Origin: Rotaria macrura
Lineage: Eukaryota > Rotifera > Eurotatoria > Philodinida > Philodinidae
Direction: 5' to 3'
DNA: 64,000 nt
Assembly: GCA_900239685.1 (NCBI GenBank)
Contig: OENT01000637.1
Location: 1 to 64,000 of the forward strand
Below, one piece after another: positions 1-14,965 of this stretch. The position numbers and the translations under genes were made by a program. Under the pieces are notes generated by a model that did no database searches, was not told the DNA's origin, and was given only the letters and a program-made list of their open reading frames with translations. Numbering within the stretch: position 1 is the stretch's first letter; each line of letters starts with the position of its first letter.

Positions 1-2635
1 AAAACGTCTACATGATTTAATCGAATCAGATTTTGAATTTCATCAATTCGATGATTTTAGTCCCTACGATGTATCAGATGTATTAAAACAATACTTTCGT
101 CTATTACCTGAATGTTTATTTACGACAAAATTATCTCCATTATTTCTTCATATTAATGATCATTTCGCATCCGCTGAGAAATCATTTCATAAAATAAATA
201 ATGAACGTCGTTTACTTGCTTTGCAATATGCTGTTCTTTTATTGCCCGATGAAAATCGTCTTGTTTTACACTTACTATTATCATTTTTAAATGATGTTTC
301 CAAACATTTGAAAACGAATCAAATGAGTTCAATCAATCTTGCTACGTGTTTTGCTCCAACATTGTTTTCATTTCATAATTATAATAAAATTTCATCGAAT
401 GGCATGCCAGATTTAAGAGAAATTCAAGAACAACGTAAAGCCATGGATATACTAGCATTTATGATTGATCATGTTCGTTCATTGTTTATCGTTCCGAATG
501 AATTACATCAAGCCTGTCATTTTTCTTACATTGAAATCGGTGAACCATGTACACTCGAAGAGCTTTCACGTCGCATTTTAGACACAACAATAACAAGTCC
601 TATGCTAAATAAATCTCGTCGTTATCTATCGAACAAACGTACAGTTCGCCAACGTCGAACAGAAATCACAGCAATATCGGCATCGGATTCTATTGGTTCA
701 GTATCATCATCATCATGTGAAAATATACTTTTAAATGCTAATAACAATAATAATAATAGTAATAATAATTTGAAAACAATAAAAACAAAAACGAATGGAT
801 CGTATCAAAATTTTATTGATCGTTGCATTATCGAAGTCATGCGTGAATCATGCTATACGAAATTAAAGGGATGGACATCGTTTGGAAAAAATAATGATTT
901 AGAATTAGCATTCAAAAAATTAGATGACGGACATCCAATTGGTTTATGGAAATGTTCAATTGAAATTGCAGCTCCACCCATTGAAATTCTCAATCGACTT
1001 TTAAATGAACGACATTTATGGGATGATGGTTCGTGTTTAGTTTAGTTTATTTTCTACTATTTGTTCTATTTATATGCTGAGTTCTATGACATATACTAAC
1101 GAAGAAATTCTGAGGCAAAAAGACACATGACATGTAATCATCATTAATACGACTGTTGTCTTACAATCTCCCACGTAATTGTCAAACGTTGAGAAGCAGC
1201 ACGATCACTGAAACTCTGCATGATTTGATCACTTGTCAGAATTTTTTCGAAAAATTTTCATCAAACATGTAATTAAATTAATTAATTAGTTCGTATTTAT
1301 AGGAAAAGAGTTTCTATTCAAATATATTTCTTAATAATAACAGTCTAATAGAAATAGTTTCAATCGAAGAACGAAGTCTAGAAAATAAAATGATGCAACG
1401 TTTGAGTAGCTAATTGAAAAATCAATATTGGATCATTAGTAATGAAGAGATCTCAATCGCTTCGGTAGAAGATTTTCTTTTCGCGAAGAATGTTCGATTA
1501 CAGTAGTAAGAATGATGACAGAGATCTTCATTTACAGAAGAAATATTTTGAAACTTTTATTTTCATTGAGGAAACCTTTCTGTTGTTTTTTATCACAGAA
1601 TCATTTCTTCATTACTGAAGAATAGCATCGAACTTTGTTCAGTCATGCGACGATATCACGTCTGATGAAAATTAGGGGTTGCCAAATAATATTCTACAAA
1701 TATAAGGTGTTTATCGAAGAACGTGTATCACATGAGTAGTGTTTATGAATTATCCATGATTTTATGAGTTCATTTGAGTGACGAATCACGGTAAAATTTA
1801 CAAATGCATTCTTATTGATATGCAGATTAGTTTCATTGTTTCGTATTTTACTTTGAATGAAAATTGACGAAGCATATTATTATCATTCTAGATTTTCAAT
1901 CGGGAACTATCATTGAAAAATTAAATCGCAATACACATGTTTATCAATATACCATCAATTCAATGGTAATTACAACTCATTATTATTTTGAAACATGAAT
2001 GAGACGAAGCTTGGTGTTTTTTTCTTTTATTATTGTTTATAAATCATCTAGGCTCCTCTAGCATCGAGATACTTTTGTGAAGTACGTAGTTGGAGAACGA
2101 ATATTCAAATGAATACAAATGGTTTTTATCAAAATAATATATTGTCTTCGAATCTCGCAGTAAGTTCAGCACTCTCGGTTTCAACCGGTGCCATCGGATC
2201 ATTTATTTCAACACAAAATAATCAACGACGAGAAGCTTGTGTTCTTGTTTGTACATCTATTGAACATCCGCAAGCACGTTGTCCACCTACGCTTGGTATG
2301 TGTATACTTATAGAGAATTTAAACAAATTAAATATTATCAAATTCAACTATTTTGTTTTCAGTTCGTGCTGTTACATTAGCTTCACGATACTTAATTCAG
2401 TCGTATGGTAAGTATCCGTTTTTCAATAACGTTTGATTGATTTTGAATTAGTATGTTTTCTGTGTACGATCTAGGATGTGGAAAATCTAAAGTAACACAT
2501 TTGAGTCGTGTTGATTTGATGGGACGTTCGCATGAATGGTATTCGAAAGTTTATGGTTCAATATTAACTCGATCGATGATAAAACTTCGAGATTCATTCG
2601 TTCATTTGAATACAGGACCGGAAACAAAAGTCTGA
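1..2635 (+). CDS. RhoGAP-START protein, DLC1/STARD8/12/13 type (5' end missing)
   Basis: Partial gene, open at the left window edge. Exons 2-1028, 1892-1965, 2052-2295, 2363-2407 and 2475-2635 all join in frame. The first exon encodes the C-terminal two thirds of a RhoGAP domain, with DLC1-like blocks such as DVLKQYFRLLPE, LLPDENR and NQMSSINLATCFAPTLF. The catalytic arginine finger would lie upstream of the window. After a Ser/Asn-rich linker comes a START lipid-binding domain, with LKGWTSF, LWKCSIEI, ERHLWDD, RSWRTNI, GKSKVTHLSRVDL and EWYSKVYG. DLC1-family proteins switch off RhoA at focal adhesions and normally end with START, as here. The first intron seen is long (863 bases); the other three are 67 to 86 bases. 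There is one such gene in flies (crossveinless-c) and three in vertebrates. I am sure of the family but not of the orthologue. Confidence 0.93.
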
Positions 2636-4085
2636 TTACATTCGTTTGTTTTTCTCTAAATATCTTACTTAACCGCTAATGTTAATGTACATAATCTAAG
2701 TATATGTATTATGCAAATAATTGATATTTAATTCAAACAGATACACTGGATTTTAAATATCTGTTTGATTTTGTTTTTTTATTGTATACTTAACAATTAT
2801 TTTGAATGAGAGCGAACAAAATAAAACAGAACAGAACAAAACTTCGTTCACCTATTCAAATTACTAGACCAGAGATATCTACTATCGATTTTGAAATTTG
2901 ATTTGTTGATATATATGGTAATCTTTGTTCAAGGATACGATCTTAGACTAATATTAACTCATGTGGACACTGATATATACAATTAAAAATGATTGAATCA
3001 AGGTTTTCAACGAAACGTTGAAGACAAACGCTTAATACCGAATTCGTTCAGAATCATCTCTCATTGATCAACATTAACATACGACCGTAATGTAAAAATC
3101 GAATGTGACCACTAATAAAACCTTTCTTCTCAACATAACACAGCAAGTAACCATAAGCCAATGCAATCAAACAGTAGATAATGAAGGCAATGAATGGGTA
3201 TACACTTGTTTACTTTGTTCTGCTTCTTTACCCGTAAACAAACTATAAGTAATACCATCCTCTGTTTTTCACAGCTTTACTTCAGCATGATTAGTGATCC
3301 AAAAATCGTAGACATATTGTGGGTCAAGTATATACTTCCATCATGTCGAATACAATATACTTAGTCTTTTTTATTATTATTATTTTACATTAGTTAGTTG
3401 TATTTACTTTTCTATTCGTCACTGGTCTAGATGAACTTGCATTATTTCTATCGATTTCAGACATATGTCAGAGATCGACCATGTTCTAATTGACTGATCA
3501 ATACTAAAAATGACCTAGAAAATATCCATCTAGTGCCTAACTTTGAATTTATGATCTTTCAGTTAGTATCTTAGATTGCTGATATTTACCCCTATCATAT
3601 AAATGTATCACTGTGAAAATATGGGTAATAAGAAAACCTACACTAGTTTCGATGGTTTCACTATATTTGTGAATTTGAATCTCGATAGCTAGTTTTGATA
3701 ATACGATTGAACAAAATATGAATGATTATAGACTATGGTTTATCTAAAAATGAGAACAATACAGGCAGAGCACGAACTGCAATAAATACTAGAGAATGAA
3801 ATACTTATGAACGGTACAATTATTCGTTTGATTTTGAATAGATGTTCTAGAATAGTTCTAATGTCAATTGCTTGATCTGTTGCACTCCTCCCACTTACAC
3901 TTATTGCAAGAGAGATATACGGCTGTATAAATAGGACTATAAAATGTAAAATGCTGAAGTTGTTTTATTTTATGGTCATTGGCGATCACTGAAATATCGG
4001 TATTACTTTTATTTGTTTTAGGTCTATAACATAGTTTAAGCGAAAAGATAGAATGACAAATATAAATTTTAGAAAAAAGTAACGA
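2636..4085. other. Intergenic spacer between convergent genes
   Basis: AT-rich, about 1.45 kb. It holds the 3' flanks of the RhoGAP-START gene (plus strand) and the RIIa-domain gene (minus strand). An AATAAA at about 2819-2824 could serve the plus-strand gene. I see no further coding signal, RNA gene or repeat. Confidence 0.6.
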
Positions 4086-6362
4086 TTAGTTTCCGTCCGT
4101 TTGATCGGGAGAAGGTTCACGTACGCTCCAACCAGACATACTTCTTTCATTATTTAAAAGCATTCTTGCTGATGATGGTGTTGATCTTCCAGATGTCGTT
4201 TGAATTGTGGTCGACCTTTCCGATGATTGCTTCATAGCAGCATCGGTACTTGTACGAAGTTTTACTGTCGATGGTGATGTTATATTTCGTGATAGTGTTG
4301 GTGAACGAACTTTTGATTCAGGTGATCTTGAAAACGTACCAGATTCAAAGAAATTGGGCGTTTTAAATCGTTTAATGTTCTTGTCATCATCACTCGAAAT
4401 TACAGGTCGTACGGGTGATTGATGGTCGTCAGTATCATGCTTATTATCATGAATGGGTTGAAAAATATTTCGTCGAAATGTACTTGAACCGATTTGTGAT
4501 AATAATGTTTCTTGCGCCAGTCTCGGAGTTGGCTGTCGTGAATCAGGCGCATCGGATGCTGATTCAAACCATTCATCAACAGCATCAACTGTTCGCGTTG
4601 ATGATTGAGGTTCTAATGAGTTTTGAAAAGGTTTAACTACAATAAAAATGACAATGAATTTCTATGTTGAAAAAAGAAACCTCTATCGAACTCACGAGAA
4701 ACTGGCAGAGAATTAACTATCAATTCATTCTCTTGTAAGCTAAGTGAATGACCACAAACTTTACATATGAACGTGCCATCATCTCGTCTTAAGAAAGATT
4801 GAGAATCTCTCCTGGGAAATCCACTGATATGTGCCGTATTGGTAAGTGTTGTGTTTGATTTATTTCGATATCGACCCCGGTGTCGTTGCTTTCTGGGTTC
4901 AAATATATTTTCGTCATTTAATATTTCTTCTTCTTCTTTTGATTTAGCAATTGGTTTATATGGCGCTTTAGTACTAACTTTGTCTGTCGGTAGAATCTTC
5001 GATGATGTTTCACCTTCACCTAATGTTTGTTGTTGAGTATCGTCGAGTTTCACTGAAGCATCTGAATGAAAGAAATTTTCTTTTTCACGTTGGTTTTTGG
5101 CTAATTCTGCAAGTTTTTCTCGATGTAGACGACGATCATTTTCAATGCGAATTTGTTGTTTATACTTAATTAATTGTAACACGGATGGTTCTTCATGTGT
5201 TTCTACACTTTGAAGATCTCCTGAAAGCGTGTTTCCTGTCGTATTGTTTGTTGATGAAATATTTGATTTTCCTTTCATTGGTCTAATTGATTCTTCTTCA
5301 AGTATATCATGATCTGAACGAATATCTTTTCCCTTTGTGATAATTTGGCGACGAATACGATTAGCAAGAAAAGGATCGTTCACATTTATTCCTGGCATTT
5401 GTTGTAAACTAGAAGTCTAGAAAAATATAGATACAAGCATTTATTTACTAGTATTACCTTCTCTATTACTTATTTGGTTACTCTTATTTATTCGAAAATA
5501 CTATCTATTTAGAGAATACACTGTGAGATTAAAGAAAATCGAAGTTTCAATTAGAAAACATTCAGAAGTAAGAAAAATTCATGTATCAGAAATAGCAAAA
5601 CTTGTATATCGAGCATTAACTATTTCATGAGAAGATTAATGCAAAAGCTGCATTGATCTACGTGACGAATGAATATGGGGTGGGGAGGGGGGGGGGGAGT
5701 AGTATTCGTCATTATTTAAGTCATTTGATTTTTTTTTGCGAAGAATAAACAACATGACAATGTACTAGCTTTAGTCAGTAACTGTAGAAAAAACCTTTCG
5801 GTTCGATGATAGATCTGTCCTAACTTAAAAACTACATCCATTATGATTCCAATATTTGATAAAAGAAAGAAAAGTCTAGAACCCTAAACTTTTAATCTAC
5901 TCGCCAAGATCTATTAACAATCAAAGTTATCCGATGAAAAATTTTAGTAGATATGCATTCCGCCTAGATAAGAAAAAAGAAAAATAAATTATTCATTACG
6001 TTTTGTTTAAGTAATTCTGTAAAAGCTGAACCAACTGTCGGAATAATAACACTACCACTAACTTGACTTTGAGTAGATAAACGGCGTCCAAACAATGGAT
6101 CGGTTATACTTTCATTCTGAATATCAGAGTATGTTGAAGTTATTGGTTTTGATTGTAAATCATTAGCCGATGTTTTTGAAAAAACACCAGAATTATCCGA
6201 TAATGTTTTAAATGATTTTGGAAATTTTTTTTGAAGATGTTCAACTATTGCCACAGCCGGATCAAGTGGCATACGTCGAACAAGAATCTGCGTTAATTCT
6301 TTAAATAGACTTTCGATATTATGTTGCCGCCAATAATCGTCGACTTTAGATGATTTAGCCAT
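4086..6362 (-). CDS. RIIa/DPY-30-like domain protein (C8orf34/TEX55-like?)
   Basis: Three exons on the minus strand: 6362-6000, 5416-4696 and 4636-4086, all in phase, giving 544 residues. Introns are 583 and 59 bases. The N-terminus has a short helical block (DDYWRQHNIESLFKELTQIL, then PLDPAVAIVEHLQKKFP). This resembles the dimerisation/docking fold of PKA regulatory subunit RII and DPY-30, as found near the N-terminus of C8orf34 and TEX55. The middle holds a charged block (NDPFLANRIRRQIITKGKD), a Lys/Glu-rich stretch that may be helical, and a lone CxxC pair (FICKVCG). The C-terminal 180 residues are Ser/Thr/Pro-rich and look disordered. RIIa-type domains usually tether A-kinase anchors or ciliary radial-spoke partners. 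The docking fold is seen by pattern only; the named relatives are an inference. The ATG at 6362 is the first in frame; a further upstream exon cannot be excluded. Confidence 0.75.
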
Positions 6363-6955
6363 ATCGATAATCTTTTTATATGTACCAGTTATTTAAAAAA
6401 TGTATTTAAGCGAATAATGGAAGCCATTAGTCATGTTCTATGAATGAGATTGTCAGTAGAAGACCATTACAATATGACAGAACGATTCTTTTCCCTGGCG
6501 ACATCACTTGAATGCACTGATGTATTTAAACGAGGGCGCTATAGAATGGATGATTGATGTTCTAGTCTAAAATATCGCTCGATTTGTCACAATATAATAA
6601 GCCTAAACAGGAGCCGATTTTATTGCTAATAATGAATAAAGTTCGTACTATGAACTTGATCGATTCAACGTCACTTCAAACGATATTTCGATCGAAAGGA
6701 TTAAACACTAAATTCTTAACTTCTTAATAATGACTGACAAGGGATTGATAATGACATTAGATTGTCATGCAGAAGAGATCCATGAATGTTGACATTATAT
6801 TCTGATTTTATCATGGAATCCATTCATTCATTCACTCACTGTGCATTAATCAATATAAAACTCCTTTCAGAAGAACGCTTCCGATAATTAAATATACATA
6901 TGTACATATTTATATGTCTATATTTTTTTTTCGTCTAAAACACAAAAATGAATGA
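6363..6955. other. Intergenic spacer
   Basis: AT-rich sequence upstream of the RIIa-domain gene and downstream of the cysteine-rich protein gene. It would contain the former's promoter, but I see no clear element, gene or repeat. Confidence 0.55.
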
Positions 6956-8089
6956 TCACATATAATAAATAACAAAGAAAACAAAAATGATTGAGATGTT
7001 AGAGAAAAAGAAGGAGAAATAATTTGCATGATTTTTTATTTCAACCATAACTGTTCTGATTTCGCTTGTTTCATTGTATGACGCTGAAAGGAAATAAATT
7101 ATTGTTGAATTTTCCATTGAAGTTTCTATTTCAGTTTGATTGTTAATCAGCACGTTTGTTAACATATTTGTCGAGTTCATCATTAACCATGGTATTGTAG
7201 TTGTTACTACTAGTGTAGTCGTCGCCGTCGTCGTCGTGATCGTTGTGGTTGTCGTCATCGTCGTCGTCATTGTCGTTGCCGTTGTCGTGCTCGTTGTCGT
7301 GCTCGTTGTCGTGCTCGATGTCGTGCTCGTTGTCGTGCTCGTTGTCGTGCTCGATGTCGTGCTCGTTGTCGTGCTCGTTGTCGTGCTCGTTGTTGTTATT
7401 GTTGTTGTTAGGATTGTACTGGTGAAAGAGCTGGAGTTGAAATTAAGTACACTTTCATATATTGACTTTATTCGTTGTTGAGTTGGTACTTGTTGAAAAC
7501 GTTGACATACTCTCAAGTCTTGATTGCACATTGGATGATGACATGTACAATGTGTATAATTATTTTGTTCCTGTTCACCAAATGTTAAACATTCATATGT
7601 ATAAGTTAAATCAGGTTCTAGTCGTATGCGACAAGTACGACATTGCTTATGAATTTCAAGTGAATAGTAACTTGCATTAGAACCATGATAGCAGGAGAAA
7701 TATCGTTTCGAAACTATTTCATAAATACATCGCTGAATATTTAAATTACATTCATTGGAATTACAATAACAATGTGTTTGATCATAACCATACAATGGAC
7801 CATTCGGTTCACGAGCACATTGTTGACGAATACGCGTATCAAGATTAGGACGCTGATATTGTTTGCCATTGAATAAAAATAAGTCTTTTATAGATAGTTC
7901 ATCTTCAGTTAGCATTCGTTTTGATAATTTTGTTGCACTAACTTTTGCATCAATAAAAATAGCACATGCACGGCAATTTTCAACTACTTGAAGAGTTCCA
8001 TCGATATCTTCATTACAACGTAGATTTGCCGTATCGATGATGTTTATCTGAGAAACTATCAATAAAAGTAATAATTGTATGGAATGCAT
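6956..8089 (-). CDS. Secreted cysteine-rich (Ly6/ET-like) protein with mucin-like Thr/Ser stalk
   Basis: A single open frame of 377 residues. Residues 1-20 are a clear signal peptide (MHSIQLLLLLIVSQINIIDTA). Two tandem cysteine-rich modules follow, roughly residues 24-117 and 118-193. Each ends in the pattern CxCxxxxCN (CYCNSNECN and CTCHHPMCN), which recalls Ly6/uPAR three-finger domains and nematode ET modules. Then comes a stalk of about 65 residues, almost only Thr and Ser, likely heavily O-glycosylated. After a short region with N-glycosylation sites, the protein ends in a very hydrophobic tail (SNISIIFVFFVIYYM). That tail fits a GPI-anchor signal or a membrane anchor. The likely place is the cell surface. 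Function is unknown; the module class is assigned by cysteine spacing only. Confidence 0.75.
   Translation of the reverse strand: MHSIQLLLLLIVSQINIIDTANLRCNEDIDGTLQVVENCRACAIFIDAKVSATKLSKRMLTEDELSIKDLFLFNGKQYQRPNLDTRIRQQCAREPNGPLYGYDQTHCYCNSNECNLNIQRCIYEIVSKRYFSCYHGSNASYYSLEIHKQCRTCRIRLEPDLTYTYECLTFGEQEQNNYTHCTCHHPMCNQDLRVCQRFQQVPTQQRIKSIYESVLNFNSSSFTSTILTTTITTTSTTTSTTTSTTSSTTTSTTTSTTSSTTTSTTTSTTTATTMTTTMTTTTTITTTTATTTLVVTTTIPWLMMNSTNMLTNVLINNQTEIETSMENSTIIYFLSASYNETSEIRTVMVEIKNHANYFSFFFSNISIIFVFFVIYYM
7213..7400. repeat. 12-base coding minisatellite (GTCGTGCTCGTT units)
   Basis: Tandem 12-base units, with variants such as GTCGTGCTCGAT, are repeated about a dozen times and flanked by looser GTCGTC/GTTGTT triplets. 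Read on the minus strand they encode the Thr/Ser stalk of the cysteine-rich protein. The unit length is a multiple of three, so gain or loss of units keeps the frame. The opposite strand is also open here, but only as a by-product of the repeat. Confidence 0.85.
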
Positions 8090-9343
8090 ATATATATATT
8101 TTTAAATTTAACGAGAAAGAGGTGTCGTTTTTTTATCTAAACTGTGCTTTACATTACATTACATATATACGATGATGAAAAGAAAAAGATGCGACAGTAC
8201 AAGGAAGTAAGAATGGTCATGAACTTCTCAATGGTAAGATTAACATACACTAGGTAACAAAACGTATGTATATTGTGTCATTCGTGTTCTTCTTTTGATT
8301 TGTTTGTTCAAAGATTGTTATTTGCCATGTCTTCTACCTTGTTCAACTGCATATTTATCTTGAACTATCTATCAAATTATCTGTTATGTTAAAAGCAAAT
8401 ATCAGACAATGAACATTCCAATTATTTTCAAGGATATGGATATCAAAAACGATAATACATTTTGCAAATCTATACAACATATATCTTATTAGAAAGAGAT
8501 TCGCCTTCATTATGAGACTTGAAAAACAGTTGATATATGTATATATATACATCTATATGTTAATGGAATTCGCTCAGCGCACATTTATCAACGATCCATA
8601 CATTGTCCTTGGTCAAATTATTATGTGCCTGGTTTTTTTCTTATACTAGAAATGTCCAACCTTGACTTGTATTAGGAAAAGACGAGAAAAATTGTTGATA
8701 CTAATGCTTCGATTTTCGCATAAACCAAAGGCGCAGAAAGACAGAGAATTGTCCTGCAGTCTATAAGTCTGTTTTTTTATCTCTTTATAGCAATATGATG
8801 ATGACACATTTGCAGAGCTCGAACAGGTGACTTGAAGGGGCGTATGATGAAGAGAGAAGAGAAAAGTATCAGACGCATTTTCCTTCTTTTTCTATTTCTT
8901 CGTGACTGAGTCTTTAACAATACTATCTCAAGAACGAACTGGCGATTGATTCATAAATGCATTTTTCTTTTGTCAATGGAATTGATGAGTGTTAAAGTAG
9001 TACATCAAATAGAAATGACACGCTTTTCCTGTCTATTTGTTAACCTCATCTACGAAGAGTTGCGGTATGTCTCTGTTTAGAGACTAGAGAAGAAAACGGA
9101 GAGCATCAAAGAAGAAGAGAAATCAATTGGAAGGAAGCACGGGAAAAGGCGCGAAGGGGGCCTTTTTGCTTAGTGAATGTCAAGTTATCTGTTTTGTCAT
9201 GCTAGTATACATATTCTACTGTAAGGAGGATGAAGAGAAAGAAAAAACGACACGTCCTCCTCCAGAAAACGCGATGCTATCGTACTGCTCTATCACGGTG
9301 CTGTATCAACAACAGTAGTTTCATCATCATCGTCATCTGTAGT

Positions 9344-9345
<2 letters not shown>

Positions 9346-9374
<29 letters not shown>

Positions 9375-9395
9375 TTTATTATTTTTATTATTATT
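9346..9395. repeat. ATT/TTA microsatellite
   Basis: A near-perfect run of ATT triplets in the spacer upstream of junctophilin, slightly degenerate towards its 3' end. Confidence 0.8.
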
Positions 9396-9679
9396 GTTGT
9401 TGTAGTTCTACTCTCTGCTCTTGCTATCATCATAGTATATGTATGTGCGTTCCAGAGATCTCTTTTTCTTTCATTGTCGTTCGTTCTCATTCTTTTCATA
9501 TTTGTGACGTGTTTATTAGTATTTTCAATACTTCTCTATTTTTTTGTTCTTTTTTGTTCTTCTTTCGCATGCGTAGTATTCCTCGGTCTTATATCGTACG
9601 CCTACATTGCAATAAGCAGAGGAAGACGACGACAACGACAGCGACTGACGACAATTCCTTCCGTATTCTTCTTCCTCCT

Positions 9680-9684
<5 letters not shown>

Positions 9685-9710
<26 letters not shown>
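9685..9710. repeat. CT dinucleotide microsatellite
   Basis: A run of about 13 CT units within a pyrimidine-rich stretch, about 1 kb upstream of the junctophilin start codon. GAGA-type tracts often mark animal promoters, but no function can be shown from the sequence. Confidence 0.8.
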
Positions 9711-10749
9711 TACTCTGTCTGCTTCTCTTTCTTGGTCTTCATATTCGTCTTTTTCTTTGCCTGCTGCTGCCTGAAATCTGCCTGCTTGGTTGTAAGAGAG
9801 AAGGGAAGCGAGAGAGACCATCCAACGTGTGTAACGCGCGCACAACCCGGAGCAAAAATAAATAAATAGGCACGCGCGACATAAAACCCTGAGACTACCA
9901 AGTCTTTCTTTCTCTTTCTTGTTCGTTTTCTTTCTGATCATCCTCTATCTAGGTTTACAGTAAGCTCTTTTTAACACACGCATCAGTACGTGATGCAATT
10001 TCGAGTATGGTTTTTATTTATATTAACTTTTTCCTTTGAATCTGTTGAAGAAACAAAGTACAGAGATCGAGATTTTAACACTGTTATTATGCAAAAACAC
10101 ATAAAATATAATACTTCTATTGATGATTGATGAATAATGATGTGTGTGATCGGAAACCCTGTGAAGTTCATTGCTTTTTTTTCTCTTGACTGTATATACT
10201 AAAATATTCCTGCCATTCTGATTGCGAATATGTAATATATACCATGTTTTTCTTTTCTCGATATGAATGCTTGTAGATGAGGAGAGAAAAAAAAATAAGC
10301 GTGCCCTGAATATAGAAAATAATTAATCGGCAACACAAAGATTTAGTTTAGATTTTAGTCTTTCAATCAAAAAAACCTAATGTGCGTGCCTGTCAAATCT
10401 GTGATTTCCGTTTTTTCTATCAGCTCACTTATTCAGTTTATTCTAGCCTAAGCGTACATGGCAGCATTATTGTGCAACGCCGTGTTTTGCTGGGAATCAA
10501 TCAATTTGTGAAGAGGACACATTAAAAATTATCATTATTTATTATCGTCACAACATCATTGTTGCGCCGTCGACTTTCTCATTCTTCTCCTCCTTCATCG
10601 TTAATTTTTTCGTCGACAATTATTATTAGTAAAACACTATTGTGTGACCCCTGAAATTTGCTCGTTTTCAATATTCTCCTTTTGCTATCATCGACATCAT
10701 CGTCGTTGTCGATGTTGCTGCTGTTGTTACTAAGGTTGATTATTATTGA

Positions 10750-14965
<4,216 letters not shown>

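Noticed and set aside
7140-7481. Open frames on the plus strand rich in Val or Ser/Leu opposite the cysteine-rich protein
   Set aside because: They are shadows of the 12-base minisatellite read on the wrong strand; the minus-strand frame has a signal peptide and cysteine modules.
9127-9941. Several overlapping open frames of up to 211 codons on both strands
   Set aside because: Their residues come from ATT, CT and AAG repeats (Tyr, Phe, Ser-Leu or Arg-Glu runs); no domain and no sensible start.
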